A DNA stretch of 29,716 nt, taken from a virus. The notes beneath the pieces are model-generated. The model did no database searches. It was not told where the DNA came from and was given only the letters and a program-made list of their open reading frames with translations. Where the stretch lies: the IMG/VR virus record IMGVR_UViG_3300041955_000887, positions 1-29,716 of that record. One strand, given 5' to 3'. Every line of letters starts with the position of its first letter. The stretch's first letter is position 1. Shown here in pieces: positions 1 through 8,173 of the stretch. The position numbers and the translations under genes are program-made.

Positions 1-720
1 CAACACGAGCGTCTGTGTGATCCACGCCGGCGAGCCCGACCCTTCGTTCGCGGTCTGAGTCGCAGTCGCCGACCCGCCAGTCGTCGTCGCTGTCAAATAG
101 GAGTCGTCCAGGTAGTAGGCGTGCGCGACTTGCGAGTGCAAAGACGTAAGCCCGGAGGTCGGCGCCGTCTGGCTGCCCGGTATCGCGGCCCAATCAAACA
201 GCGCGATGCCGCCGGTGTAGTTCGGCGTGACAGAAGGGGCGACCGCGTTCCCTGACGTGCCGTATCCGATAACGGCCACATCGATCGGCGATCCCGTCGA
301 CGTGTCGACGTTGTTCCACGCCGACATCGAGGAGAGGCAATAAGCGCTGCCACAGTCGAAGTACACATAGCCACCGTTGTCCGAGGGCTGCGTGTACTTC
401 CAGAAGGACCAGCTTTCGAGGTAATCGGCGCCCGACAATCCGTTTGAGTAATGCTGGATCAGCGTCCAAGGGCCGTAGCCAGATCCCAGTGTGCAGCCTG
501 ACCCGATGCACATATTCGGATTGGGCGTGCCGTCGCCCTGCGTGATGACCATGATCTCGACGGTCACGCCCGCGGTCATCGCTGAGTAGGGGGTCGGAAA
601 GCCGAGGTCGCTATAGGAATCTGTTGGGGTGCCAACCAGGACCGGCGTTGCCGCCCACGCCGCTTTTGCGATCAGCAGCACCGCGAATAGAGAGAGCAAA
701 AACGCGCGCGCCTTTTTCAT
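1..720 (-). CDS. Signal-peptide tail-fibre-like protein, partial (runs off left edge)
   Basis: The frame is open from an ATG at 720 to base 1 (240 codons, no stop), so the C-terminus lies outside the window. The first 23 residues form a clear Sec signal peptide: a basic MKKARAF start, a hydrophobic core (LLSLFAVLLIA) and an AWA|A cleavage-like site. The mature part is Gly/Ser/Thr/Tyr-rich with Trp-containing strands (GPWTLIQHYSNG, YLESWSFWKYTQPSDNGGY), resembling beta-sandwich domains of phage tail fibres. A GAGGA motif precedes the start and overlaps the end of the neighbouring gene. Position after the tail-tip gene suggests a receptor-facing or surface protein (inference). An exported signal peptide on a tail-module gene is odd. 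I recognise no specific family. Confidence 0.75.
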   Translation of the reverse strand, partial: MKKARAFLLSLFAVLLIAKAAWAATPVLVGTPTDSYSDLGFPTPYSAMTAGVTVEIMVITQGDGTPNPNMCIGSGCTLGSGYGPWTLIQHYSNGLSGADYLESWSFWKYTQPSDNGGYVYFDCGSAYCLSSMSAWNNVDTSTGSPIDVAVIGYGTSGNAVAPSVTPNYTGGIALFDWAAIPGSQTAPTSGLTSLHSQVAHAYYLDDSYLTATTTGGSATATQTANEGSGSPAWITQTLVL

Positions 721-731
721 TGCACAAGTCC

Positions 732-1277
732 TCATGCTGCGATCGGCCCAAATGGCTTCCAGGTCCCGGACGTGCCCGCGACGACGCAGATCCATCCCGC
801 GTTTCCGCCGGCGACGGCACCGGTGTTGAAACAGACGTCGCCTTGCGCCCAAGTGCCCGAGGCCGGAGCGGCCGCGCCCCAAGTGAGATGATTGCTCGTG
901 CTCACGGCGTTGACGGAGACGACGTTGGTGCCGTCGCAGCGCACGAATTGCACCGTGCCCGGCAGCACCGCGATCCCGGTGCCCGAAGCGGTTTTCACCG
1001 TCGCGGTCTGCCCGCTGGCGTTATCGACCAGGTAGAGCTTTTTGTTCGCGGCCGGGACGACGATATTGAATGCGCCACCTGATGCGCCAATTAGATGCAG
1101 CACCATGTTGATCCACTGCGCCGACGTCAGCGTGATCGTGCCGCCGGCGGAGCAGTCGAGCTCGAGGTCGCCGGCGATCGCCTGGTCGAGCGAGTCGATC
1201 GCGGCGTTGACGGTAGTCGCCTTCTGGCTCTGCGCCGGATCGACGTGCGTGATTCCGAGATCTGGACTGGTTGGCAT
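732..1277 (-). CDS. Small tail-fibre/tail-associated protein, 181 aa
   Basis: This gene begins 2 bases after the stop of the large tail-tip gene and ends 11 bases before the signal-peptide gene, so it is in the tail operon. The N-terminal part (residues 1-60) is polar and helical. The middle (about 65-125) has a pattern common in phage fibre-associated proteins: a Trp, then ANKKLYLVDNASGQTATVK and GTVQFVRCDGTNVVSVNAV, which look like beta-strands of a trimeric fibre domain. The last 45 residues (GDVCFNTGAVAGGNAGWICV and GTSGTWKPFGPIAA) resemble C-terminal motifs of tail-spike and fibre proteins. No enzymatic motif is seen. The fibre or tip-accessory role is inferred from position and composition. 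Confidence 0.8.
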   Translation of the reverse strand: MPTSPDLGITHVDPAQSQKATTVNAAIDSLDQAIAGDLELDCSAGGTITLTSAQWINMVLHLIGASGGAFNIVVPAANKKLYLVDNASGQTATVKTASGTGIAVLPGTVQFVRCDGTNVVSVNAVSTSNHLTWGAAAPASGTWAQGDVCFNTGAVAGGNAGWICVVAGTSGTWKPFGPIAA

Positions 1278-1279
1278 GC

Positions 1280-4200
1280 TTATACCGTCGCGGCCTCGCC
1301 GAAGCCGCGTCCCACTACCGCCGACATTTGGTAGATCACAGCGTCGATCGCGCTTTGCGGTGAACCGAAGTCCGTGGTCTGGTCAGCCGCGGCATAAGCC
1401 GCGGACTCGGAGGCGACGGCAATGGTACGCACCACCGCGCCAGCTTTGAGGATATCGATCTGATAGCTCTCTGAAGCCTCGCCCAGCGGGACATCGGCGA
1501 CGCCGTCGGCCCAGTCGTTTTCGCCACCAATGCGAGTCTGCCGTAGCCACGTGACCGTGAGGTTGCCGCTCCCATCGCGCGCTCCTTGAATCGAGCAGGC
1601 GGTCAGCGGCATCAGCCGCCGCGCCGTGTCGGTGAAATTGATCGTCGAATCCGGATATCCGCTCTCGCCGATCGAAAGCGCCTGGTAAACGCGTGCCAGG
1701 CCAATCTGGCTATTGTCCTCGCTGACGTCGAGCGTGGAGGCGGTCGAGAGCACGATGAAGCGATCGCCGGCGGCGTGAGTGGCGACGAACGGATCTGAGC
1801 CGCGGCGGCCGCGCAGCAGATCGGACAGCGTATAGGTGCCGTCGTCGTTCTGCGTCACGGTCGCGAATTGGATGATCTCGTTGCCCAGCATGGCGACGTT
1901 GGCGCCGTTGAGCACCGCGATCTCGGAGGTCGAGGCCAGGTTCTCGCCGCCGGCTGACATCATCACCGTGAGCGAGTTCACGCGATCCCAAGTGGTCCAC
2001 GCGCGCGGCGCCGGCAGCGCGCTTATCGCCACGCCGACCGCCGATGGCTCCTCGACCACTTCGAAATTCTGGAAGCTCGAGCCGCCGTCGAGCGACTTCA
2101 TGACGGTGCACCCGTTCCAGGGCAGCGCCTCCTTGAGCGGCGCGGCAGCCAGGTAAAAGCCCGCGGAGCCAGCGTCGGAGTCGCGTAGCGCCGGCGAATC
2201 GATGAAGTACACTACGCTCGGGCTGACCGGCAAATTAGGCATGATCGGGACGCCGATTGGGCCGCTGCCTGGCGCCGCCAGGAGCGGCACATAGAGCCCC
2301 GGGTCCTCGGCCACGCCCTGGCGCGTGATCACGCCATTGGCGCCGAGATCCTCTTGCGTCAGCCGGATGATGAAGGTCGCCGTCTGGCCAGTGTCGGCGT
2401 AGGTCACCTCGACGGTGATGACGTCGGCCGGCGCCAGCGACAGCCACTTGCGCGAAGTAGCGAAGGCGAACTCTCGCGCGATGGACGCCAGGTAGAGCTC
2501 GCGAAACGCGATCTGCGCGGCCTGCGCGGCGGTCAGGTTGATCGGCAGCTCGATCGAGATCTCGTTGAGCGCCGAGAAGATGGTGTCGTACTGAGTGCGC
2601 TTGGCGAGCTGCGTGTTGGCCTGATAGTCGATGCTGGCGTCGACGTAAGTGACCGCCGCGCGCACCGGCAGTTCCTCCTCTTGGGACAGCGTGACTTGCA
2701 GCGGATCGGGACGGGTCTGGCCGCCCTGGTAGGCGCCGACGTCGCCCATCGGAAGCGCCGCGATCGGAGCGCCGCCGCGCAGCACCGCCGTGAGCATGTA
2801 ATCGATTTCGACCAGGTCGAAGGCATACGCGGTCATCAGCGGCGCGAGCCACTCGCGGATCGTGCCCTGGCGGCTTGCGACGTAGCCGGCCACTGGGATC
2901 TCGGCGAGCGCGTCGACGTCGATCTGGTCTTCCGTCAAGCCGCCGCGCTGGCAGAGGTCTGACACGACGGCCGAGAGCGGGACGGTGCCGGCGGTCACCC
3001 GGCCGAAATTGACCTTATATGCGGTGTGATCCGTGCCCGACCAACCGGCGGTCCAGATCGCGCCCGAGGAAGAATCGTAAACGCACTGGTCTCCCGGCAC
3101 GCCTAAGCTCGATGGGTCAATCGTTTCTTCGATTACCCAGCCGATGACATCGAACACTTGCCAGGCGGCGACGAACAGCCCGTTATCTACACCTTTGGCC
3201 CAGCTCGAAGCGCCGCCGCCGTCTGAGCCGACAATGTTCGAGGCTTGCAGCGGCGCGCTCGATACCACCGTTCCAGACGCTGGATCGAATTTGATGAGCT
3301 GCGTGCCGTAGCCGAGCAGCAGCGTTCCATCCTGCGGTACGAAGGCCACGCCCGAATTGCTGTGGCCGCCGCTGAAATCAGAGCTTAGATCGTAGGTCTC
3401 GACCAGGTTGAGCGAGACCGTCATTCCGCTGAGAAGCATCTGAGCTACAAATTCGACGCCAAAGACCGCGCCGCCGGTTACGGTTCCTGTGATTCCTCCC
3501 GCCGCCGGCCCCGCCAGATATGACAGGCCCGTCGAAAAAGCCTGGTTGGTGATTTGGCAGAAGATGCTCTGGCTCTCATTGGTGATCGAAAGGTTGAATT
3601 TGTAGAGCGTGAAATGGCCGTCGCTGTCGCCGAAGGTCGCCCAGAGGTAGCCTTGGTCGTCAAAGCAGCACCAGTCGTATCCGTCCGGACTGTCGGTGGT
3701 ATCGATAGTCCAGGTCGCGAGGCCGAAAGTGCTGCTGGGCTCGCTGAACAGCACGATCGATCCTGATCCGAGTATCGACCAGCGCCCGCAGCCAGCCAGG
3801 AAGCCGTCGCCCGACGCCATCAGGCAGCTAATCGGTGGAAAACTGCCGGTAGTGGGGTCCACGCTTGTGGTGCCCACCGTATCAACAATTTGCAGCGAGG
3901 TGGGATCGATCCGGTCGAGCTGCTCGAACCATCCCGGCGCGTCGACGGCATAGAGGTAGCCGTCGCTGCCGATGCACCAGGGGCCTTCGCCAAGGTCGCT
4001 GCCGCCGAGGCCCAATCCGCTCGCCGTCATAGCGATCGCGTTGGTGACCGGATCGATCTTAGTGATGCAGCCCGCGTCGACGTTGTAGACCCATCCGCGC
4101 TGCTGGTCGATCTGCATCATCCACGGGCTGAGCACGTTCGGTCCGGTTATCGTCAGCGCCGAGGAGCCGGCGGATGCCTCGATCATGACCTCGACCGTGA

Positions 4201-4819
4201 CGTTGGGGATGCGATTCGCGAAGTCCGCCAGTTGCAGGCCGACGATCACGATATAGGCGGTGTCGCGGTATGCGGGCGTGTAGCCAGCGCCAACGGCGCT
4301 CTGAATGAAAGGGTTGGGCATCTGATCGGCGGTGCCCGGCTGGATGTCGATGTAACAGCCGCGCAGGTTCGCCGGCGTGTTGACGGCGCCGGCGCGATAA
4401 TCGATCAGCAGCTTGCCGTCGGCCCAGACGCGGCCGATCGCGGCGATCGGTCCCTCGCAGAGCGAGACCGCGAACGAGACGCTGTAGGTATAGTTGGTCG
4501 CCGACGAGCTGAGCCCCTTGCCGCCGCCGGCGTCGACGCTCTTCTTGTGCGCGACCAGCGGCGTCGACCAGATCACGTTGCCCGAGATTCGCATCGTGGC
4601 ATACGGCACCGGGATCATCTTGCCGTAGGTCGAGACCTGCACCCGCAGATCGTTCACCTGCGGCTTGCCCGCCGACGGCGACAGCAGCCAGCTCAGCCCG
4701 GCTCCGGCCAGCGCGCCCGCCGCCGCGCCGAGCTGCGCACCAAGCGCCGCGTTGCCATAGTAGTTTCCGATGGCGGCTCCACCGAGCATCCCGGCTACGG
4801 TTACTGCGAGTTGCGCCAT
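1280..4819 (-). CDS. Large tail-tip / baseplate host-specificity protein (GTA gp15 'megatron'-like), 1179 aa
   Basis: This is the last and largest tail-tip protein. It follows the distal tail, hub and peptidase genes, as gp15 follows gp12-gp14 in the Rhodobacter GTA. The N-terminus (residues 1-50) is Gly/Ala-rich and membrane-like, as is usual for this family. Residues 50-215 match the conserved phage-tail domain (NDLRVQVSTYGKMIPVPYA, then GNVIWSTPLV). From about residue 605 the tail domain resumes (VPLSAVVSDLCQRGGL, then YAFDLVEIDYMLTAVLRGG) and continues into the C-terminal beta-rich domain (DGTYTLSDLLRGRRGSD). Between about 217 and 605 lies an insertion with repeated Trp/Asp/Gly strands (DDQGYLWATFGDSDGHF, SSSGAIWTAGW) resembling a beta-propeller. 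It likely forms the needle and receptor-contact part of the tail tip. The family call is strong; the insertion fold is inferred. Confidence 0.9.
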   Translation of the reverse strand: MAQLAVTVAGMLGGAAIGNYYGNAALGAQLGAAAGALAGAGLSWLLSPSAGKPQVNDLRVQVSTYGKMIPVPYATMRISGNVIWSTPLVAHKKSVDAGGGKGLSSSATNYTYSVSFAVSLCEGPIAAIGRVWADGKLLIDYRAGAVNTPANLRGCYIDIQPGTADQMPNPFIQSAVGAGYTPAYRDTAYIVIVGLQLADFANRIPNVTVEVMIEASAGSSALTITGPNVLSPWMMQIDQQRGWVYNVDAGCITKIDPVTNAIAMTASGLGLGGSDLGEGPWCIGSDGYLYAVDAPGWFEQLDRIDPTSLQIVDTVGTTSVDPTTGSFPPISCLMASGDGFLAGCGRWSILGSGSIVLFSEPSSTFGLATWTIDTTDSPDGYDWCCFDDQGYLWATFGDSDGHFTLYKFNLSITNESQSIFCQITNQAFSTGLSYLAGPAAGGITGTVTGGAVFGVEFVAQMLLSGMTVSLNLVETYDLSSDFSGGHSNSGVAFVPQDGTLLLGYGTQLIKFDPASGTVVSSAPLQASNIVGSDGGGASSWAKGVDNGLFVAAWQVFDVIGWVIEETIDPSSLGVPGDQCVYDSSSGAIWTAGWSGTDHTAYKVNFGRVTAGTVPLSAVVSDLCQRGGLTEDQIDVDALAEIPVAGYVASRQGTIREWLAPLMTAYAFDLVEIDYMLTAVLRGGAPIAALPMGDVGAYQGGQTRPDPLQVTLSQEEELPVRAAVTYVDASIDYQANTQLAKRTQYDTIFSALNEISIELPINLTAAQAAQIAFRELYLASIAREFAFATSRKWLSLAPADVITVEVTYADTGQTATFIIRLTQEDLGANGVITRQGVAEDPGLYVPLLAAPGSGPIGVPIMPNLPVSPSVVYFIDSPALRDSDAGSAGFYLAAAPLKEALPWNGCTVMKSLDGGSSFQNFEVVEEPSAVGVAISALPAPRAWTTWDRVNSLTVMMSAGGENLASTSEIAVLNGANVAMLGNEIIQFATVTQNDDGTYTLSDLLRGRRGSDPFVATHAAGDRFIVLSTASTLDVSEDNSQIGLARVYQALSIGESGYPDSTINFTDTARRLMPLTACSIQGARDGSGNLTVTWLRQTRIGGENDWADGVADVPLGEASESYQIDILKAGAVVRTIAVASESAAYAAADQTTDFGSPQSAIDAVIYQMSAVVGRGFGEAATV

Positions 4820-4821
4820 CG

Positions 4822-5736
4822 CTATATCAGGTTGCCGTCCTCGTTGCGCTGCCGGAAATAGACGTCGAGATCATGCACCAGGCGGGGCTTGGCGCGCGTC
4901 AATTCGAGCACGCCCCACGTGTTGCGCTTCAGATCGACGGCGGGATCGAACTGGTTGCGCACGATGATTTGCCAGCGCGGCACGTACTGGCGGTCAGTCG
5001 GGCGGCCGTGCCAGCAGTGCTCGATGGTCCATCCCTGCATGTAGCCGAGATCATAATTGACGTGGCGCAGTGCGCGTTCCTGCCACTGCTCGAGCGGGCG
5101 TCGATAGCCGCTGGTCACGCCGCCCGGCATCGAGAGATCGACCTTGCCGATCAGCGCGAGCGCCATGTGGTGATCGCCGGCGCCGAGCGCAGCCGTTTCG
5201 ATCAGGCCGCCGAGCCAATCGAGCGCCTGGCGCGTCGCGCACCAGACGTAGCCGGGATGCGCGAATTCGTAAGGCCCGCCGGGCACGATCTGCTTGTCAT
5301 GCCACCAGATGTTGAGAAACGAACGCCAGTGGGCGACGTGTTCGTCCTGGGGTCCGAGGTCGTAAACGTCGGACCAGGGCTGGATCACCTTGTACTGCTG
5401 CAGGTAGTGCACCGCCTCCCCCGCCCATCCGGACTTGCGCCAGCGGATATCGGCGTCCGCCCAGCAAATGTATCTTGCGTCGCCGGGAAGCCGGCTGGTG
5501 CCCAGGTTGATCAGGTTCTCCTTATTGAACATTAGGCCGCTGGTCCGCACTTTCACGTGATTGACGTGGGGGTTGTCGAGCTCGAATGGTCGGTCGCCGA
5601 GTGCGCATTCGACGGTGGTGAGCTTGGCGCCCTCGTCGAGCACGCGCTGCTCGAAATCGCGATAGAGCGCCAACCGCGACTGCCAGCGGAGGGGGTTGAA
5701 GATCGCCGTGACCACATGCAACTGCGACGCGTTCAT
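4822..5736 (-). CDS. Glycosyltransferase family 2-like (GT-A) protein, 304 aa
   Basis: The N-terminus LHVVTAIFNPLRWQSRLALY has the strand-plus-loop opening of GT-A sugar-nucleotide enzymes. CWADADIRW at about residues 91-99 supplies an acidic DxD-type cluster expected to bind metal and nucleotide-sugar. A later acidic/His segment (GAGDHHMALALIG) could contribute the acceptor-side residues. It sits between the NlpC/P60 peptidase and the large tail-tip gene, a place where GTA-like tail modules normally have nothing. A good Shine-Dalgarno (GGAGGAGGA) lies just upstream, and the stop is 2 bases before the next start. A role in glycosylating a virion protein or host surface glycan is inference. 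The substrate cannot be read from the sequence. Confidence 0.75.
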   Translation of the reverse strand: MNASQLHVVTAIFNPLRWQSRLALYRDFEQRVLDEGAKLTTVECALGDRPFELDNPHVNHVKVRTSGLMFNKENLINLGTSRLPGDARYICWADADIRWRKSGWAGEAVHYLQQYKVIQPWSDVYDLGPQDEHVAHWRSFLNIWWHDKQIVPGGPYEFAHPGYVWCATRQALDWLGGLIETAALGAGDHHMALALIGKVDLSMPGGVTSGYRRPLEQWQERALRHVNYDLGYMQGWTIEHCWHGRPTDRQYVPRWQIIVRNQFDPAVDLKRNTWGVLELTRAKPRLVHDLDVYFRQRNEDGNLI

Positions 5737-5768
5737 CGTTTAGTCCTCCTCCAACAAAGCTCGTTCAT
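5733..5768 (-). other. Possible 11-codon leader ORF with duplicated RBS-start upstream of the glycosyltransferase
   Basis: Between the peptidase stop and the glycosyltransferase start there is an ATG at 5768, preceded by GGAGGAG. Its 11-residue frame ends in a TGA that overlaps the glycosyltransferase ATG as ATGA. The stretch GGAGGAG-TAGACGACGATGAACG is followed by the near-copy GGAGGAGGACTAAACGATGAACG, so the ribosome site and start look tandemly duplicated. The mini-ORF includes tandem AGG codons, which also form the Shine-Dalgarno of the next gene. Whether it is translated is unknown. Confidence 0.35.
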
Positions 5769-5774
5769 CGTCGT

Positions 5775-6233
5775 CTACTCCTCCTCCAGACCGCGGAAGC
5801 GCCACGCGCTGCATAAGTGCTTGTGCCAGAACTCGTCGAGGAGATGCTCGACCACCTTGCGGCTCTGAGCGGTCGCGTGAATCATCGTGCGGCGGCCGTG
5901 CTCGTCCTGGGCCACGATCCCCATGTGGACCGCGCGGCCGCCGTTGGGGTCGGCCACCACGATGACGTCGCCCGGGCGCACCTGTTGCCAGTCGAAAATC
6001 CGATCCATCGCGCTCGCCAGCGCAGTCCGCACCTCGGTCTCCTGCGGATAGCGGCCATAGCCGACCACGTTGAAGTGCTCCCAGGGTGCGAGCTTAAGAG
6101 CGTTGCCGACGACGATCAGCAGGCCGCCACAATCCAGGCCGAGGCCGCGGCTGCGCCCCTGGTGGCGGAAGGGCGTGCCGAGGCACTTCCGCGCCTCGGC
6201 GATGACGTCCGCGCCGGTCGGCTTAGGTTGCAT
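5775..6233 (-). CDS. NlpC/P60-family tail peptidoglycan peptidase (GTA gp14-like), 152 aa
   Basis: A compact NlpC/P60 cysteine peptidase, expected to cut peptidoglycan cross-links during DNA injection from the tail tip. The catalytic Cys is in LGLDCGGL (Cys35). The catalytic His is in AVHMGIV (His103), and a third polar residue is likely His119 in MIHATAQS. The length fits the single-domain phage/GTA form. GDVIVVADPN before the His motif matches the conserved strand of the fold. It overlaps the hub gene by 11 bases, and the order hub-peptidase-tip protein is that of GTA gp13-gp14-gp15. Function is inferred from motifs plus synteny; both are clear. Confidence 0.92.
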   Translation of the reverse strand: MQPKPTGADVIAEARKCLGTPFRHQGRSRGLGLDCGGLLIVVGNALKLAPWEHFNVVGYGRYPQETEVRTALASAMDRIFDWQQVRPGDVIVVADPNGGRAVHMGIVAQDEHGRRTMIHATAQSRKVVEHLLDEFWHKHLCSAWRFRGLEEE

Positions 6234-7563
6234 CGGGGTAGTACAGCACCGCGTCCTGGCCAGGCACCGAGGGCTCGCCGCGGAAGTTGAGGATGTTATC
6301 GAATTTGGTCAGGCAGCTGGGATTCAGCCGCTTGTCGCATCCGGGAACGATCGAGAAGGTGTCGCCGACCTGGATCGTGTAGGGCACCGACAGGAAAAGG
6401 TTGACGTTGGTGCCGTCCCAGGAGCGGACTTCCGCCGTGAGTCCGGCGTTCTGCCCGGTCAGCCAGGTCAGCAGTCCAAAAGCGAACCAATCGGGATTGA
6501 TGGTCGCGATCGTGACCGGCTCGCCGGGCCCGTCGTAGACCAGGGTCTCGTCGACGATGATCTCCTGAACCCAGTCGAGGACGATTATTGCCTGGATGGT
6601 GTAGAGCTGGTCGTTATCTCCCGAGCCGGAGGCCGAGATCTGATCGCCGGCCTGGAAGCCGGCCGCGACAAATCCGCGCGCGGTGTCCTGGATAGAGTTG
6701 CCGTACCCGGAGCCGGCGCGGCCGCCGTAATTTTTGGGAACGAAGGAGATCGTGCTCGCGGTGTAACTGATATTGCGCACCAGGCCGCCCACCAGGCCGC
6801 TCGCCGCGAAAGCGCGGCCGCTGGTGACGGCGGTGACCGTGCCGGTCTGCGCCAGCGAGATCGAGACGTCGGCGCCGGCGGCCTCGTTGACCAGGCCCTC
6901 GGCGCCGGCGAAGGTCAGCGTCTTCGCTGTGAGCGCGGTGATGGTGAGCACCTGGTTATTGCCCGCGTTGCCGAAGCCGGTGATCGAGAGCGGCTGTCCG
7001 ACCGCGTAGCCGGGAACCAGGTTGGTGCCGACGAAGTTGGCGGCCGCGGTGGTCAGGGTCTTGGTCGCCGCGTCCATGCTGATGTCGTCGCGCGTCAGCG
7101 CGCCCAGCGGCACCCCGCAGTCGCCGTCGCCGAGGTCGGCGCGGCAGGTCGGGCTATAGCATCGCCCGCGCTTGGTCTGGAGCGCCTGGGTCAGTCCGCG
7201 CAGCTCGGCCTGGAACTTGTTCTGCTGGACCGTTACCTTGCCCAGCCATCCGGAGCGGTTCTTCTTCACCACCGTGAGCGCTTGCCAGTCGACGGTGCAG
7301 ATCTGAACCGCGGCGTGATTGAACAAACCCGCGCGCAGGTCGGCGTCGGTGATCTCGCTCGAATCCATCACGCCTTGCGCCTCGAGGTTGTCGACCGTCA
7401 GATCGCTCGAGGTGCGGATGGCGGTGCGCGTGTAAGACAGCCCAGGCTGATAGGTGACGCCGTCGATCGTCAGCGGCTGGTCGTGATCGGTGAACGCGAA
7501 CTGGACGTCATCGGTGCGGGTTATCAGCCAGCAGGTGGCGTAGGTCGTGAGATTGTCGCTCAT
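6223..7563 (-). CDS. DUF2163 / phage_BR0599-type baseplate hub protein (GTA gp13-like), 446 aa
   Basis: The N-terminus (TYATCWLITRTDDVQFAFTD) and C-terminus (CDKRLNPSCLTKFDN, then FRGEPSVPG) are signatures of the DUF2163 hub family. In the Rhodobacter GTA the homologue is the hub connecting distal tail and tip, and it holds an iron-sulphur cluster. Candidate cluster cysteines here are Cys135, Cys140, Cys149, Cys409 and Cys417, in CYSPTC, GDGDCG and GCDKRLNPSC. At 446 residues it is longer than the roughly 300-residue GTA form. The excess lies at about 160-365, between the two Cys groups, and contains two similar Gly/Asn-rich beta modules (VPGYAVGQPLSITGFGNAGN and FQAGDQISASGSGDN). It overlaps the upstream DUF2460 gene by ATGA. 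Confidence 0.9.
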   Translation of the reverse strand: MSDNLTTYATCWLITRTDDVQFAFTDHDQPLTIDGVTYQPGLSYTRTAIRTSSDLTVDNLEAQGVMDSSEITDADLRAGLFNHAAVQICTVDWQALTVVKKNRSGWLGKVTVQQNKFQAELRGLTQALQTKRGRCYSPTCRADLGDGDCGVPLGALTRDDISMDAATKTLTTAAANFVGTNLVPGYAVGQPLSITGFGNAGNNQVLTITALTAKTLTFAGAEGLVNEAAGADVSISLAQTGTVTAVTSGRAFAASGLVGGLVRNISYTASTISFVPKNYGGRAGSGYGNSIQDTARGFVAAGFQAGDQISASGSGDNDQLYTIQAIIVLDWVQEIIVDETLVYDGPGEPVTIATINPDWFAFGLLTWLTGQNAGLTAEVRSWDGTNVNLFLSVPYTIQVGDTFSIVPGCDKRLNPSCLTKFDNILNFRGEPSVPGQDAVLYYPDAT

Positions 7564-8171
7564 ACGCGGATCTCCACCACCGGCAGGTTGGAGATGCGCG
7601 CGTTGCCCTCCGGGTCGAGGACGCTGACGGCAAGCTTGTCGGTATCGAAGCGGGCCGGGGTATCAAACTGACCGCTCCAGATCGGCGGGTAGGCGGGCGC
7701 ATCGGTCATAGTCAGTACGCCGGTCGTATAGTCAATTGTGTAGTCAGTTCCTTCGACCATCGCGACATTGTGAACCGTGACTGAGATAGTGAGCTGGACC
7801 GGCTTGGCGATGGCGCGGATGTAGGTCTGGCCGCCGTTGCTGTAGGCCTTGGCGAGCTGAAAAACGGTGTTGCCACCGCCGACGGCGCCGGTCGCGGTCT
7901 GCGCCACGGCGGTATAGTCGCTCCAATCCCTGAAGCGGAAGCCCCGCGCTTTTCCCCAGCGCGCGCGGAAGAAGGCGATTATCACCGCCATCTGCGCCGC
8001 GGTGAAAATGCCGGTCGCCGCGTCCCAGGTACCGCGCGACGCTTGCCAGTTCTGATTGCGGTCCTCGTAGCCGCTCGACAGCACCACGACGTCGGTCGAG
8101 AATTCGGGGCCGCCGGCGGCGCCCAGCGCCAGCGAGGGCGGGAACTGGACCTCGTCGAATGGGCTCGCCAC
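7560..8171 (-). CDS. DUF2460 distal tail protein (GTA gp12-like), 203 aa
   Basis: The opening FDEVQFPPSLALGAAGGPEF and following VVLSSGYEDRNQNW are the family hallmarks of DUF2460, the distal tail protein that caps the tail tube at the baseplate. GFRFRDWSDYTA near residues 80-92 is the second conserved block. The C-terminal half (TISVTVHNVAMVEGTDYTID, then ISNLPVVEIRV) is beta-strand rich, as expected for a tube-like ring. It starts 2 bases after the tape-measure stop and overlaps the hub start by ATGA, so the four tail-tip genes are translationally coupled. Length is normal for the family. Confidence 0.93.
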   Translation of the reverse strand: MASPFDEVQFPPSLALGAAGGPEFSTDVVVLSSGYEDRNQNWQASRGTWDAATGIFTAAQMAVIIAFFRARWGKARGFRFRDWSDYTAVAQTATGAVGGGNTVFQLAKAYSNGGQTYIRAIAKPVQLTISVTVHNVAMVEGTDYTIDYTTGVLTMTDAPAYPPIWSGQFDTPARFDTDKLAVSVLDPEGNARISNLPVVEIRV

Positions 8172-8173
8172 GC

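Noticed and set aside
3890-4861. 323-residue plus-strand ORF opposite the tail-tip gene
   Set aside because: Arg/Asp/Ala-rich product with no motif; it lies wholly opposite a well-supported tail gene in GC-rich DNA, where antisense frames stay open by chance.
6070-7671. 533-residue plus-strand ORF opposite the hub gene
   Set aside because: Low-complexity Gly/Arg/Asp-rich shadow of the DUF2163 gene with no recognisable domain.
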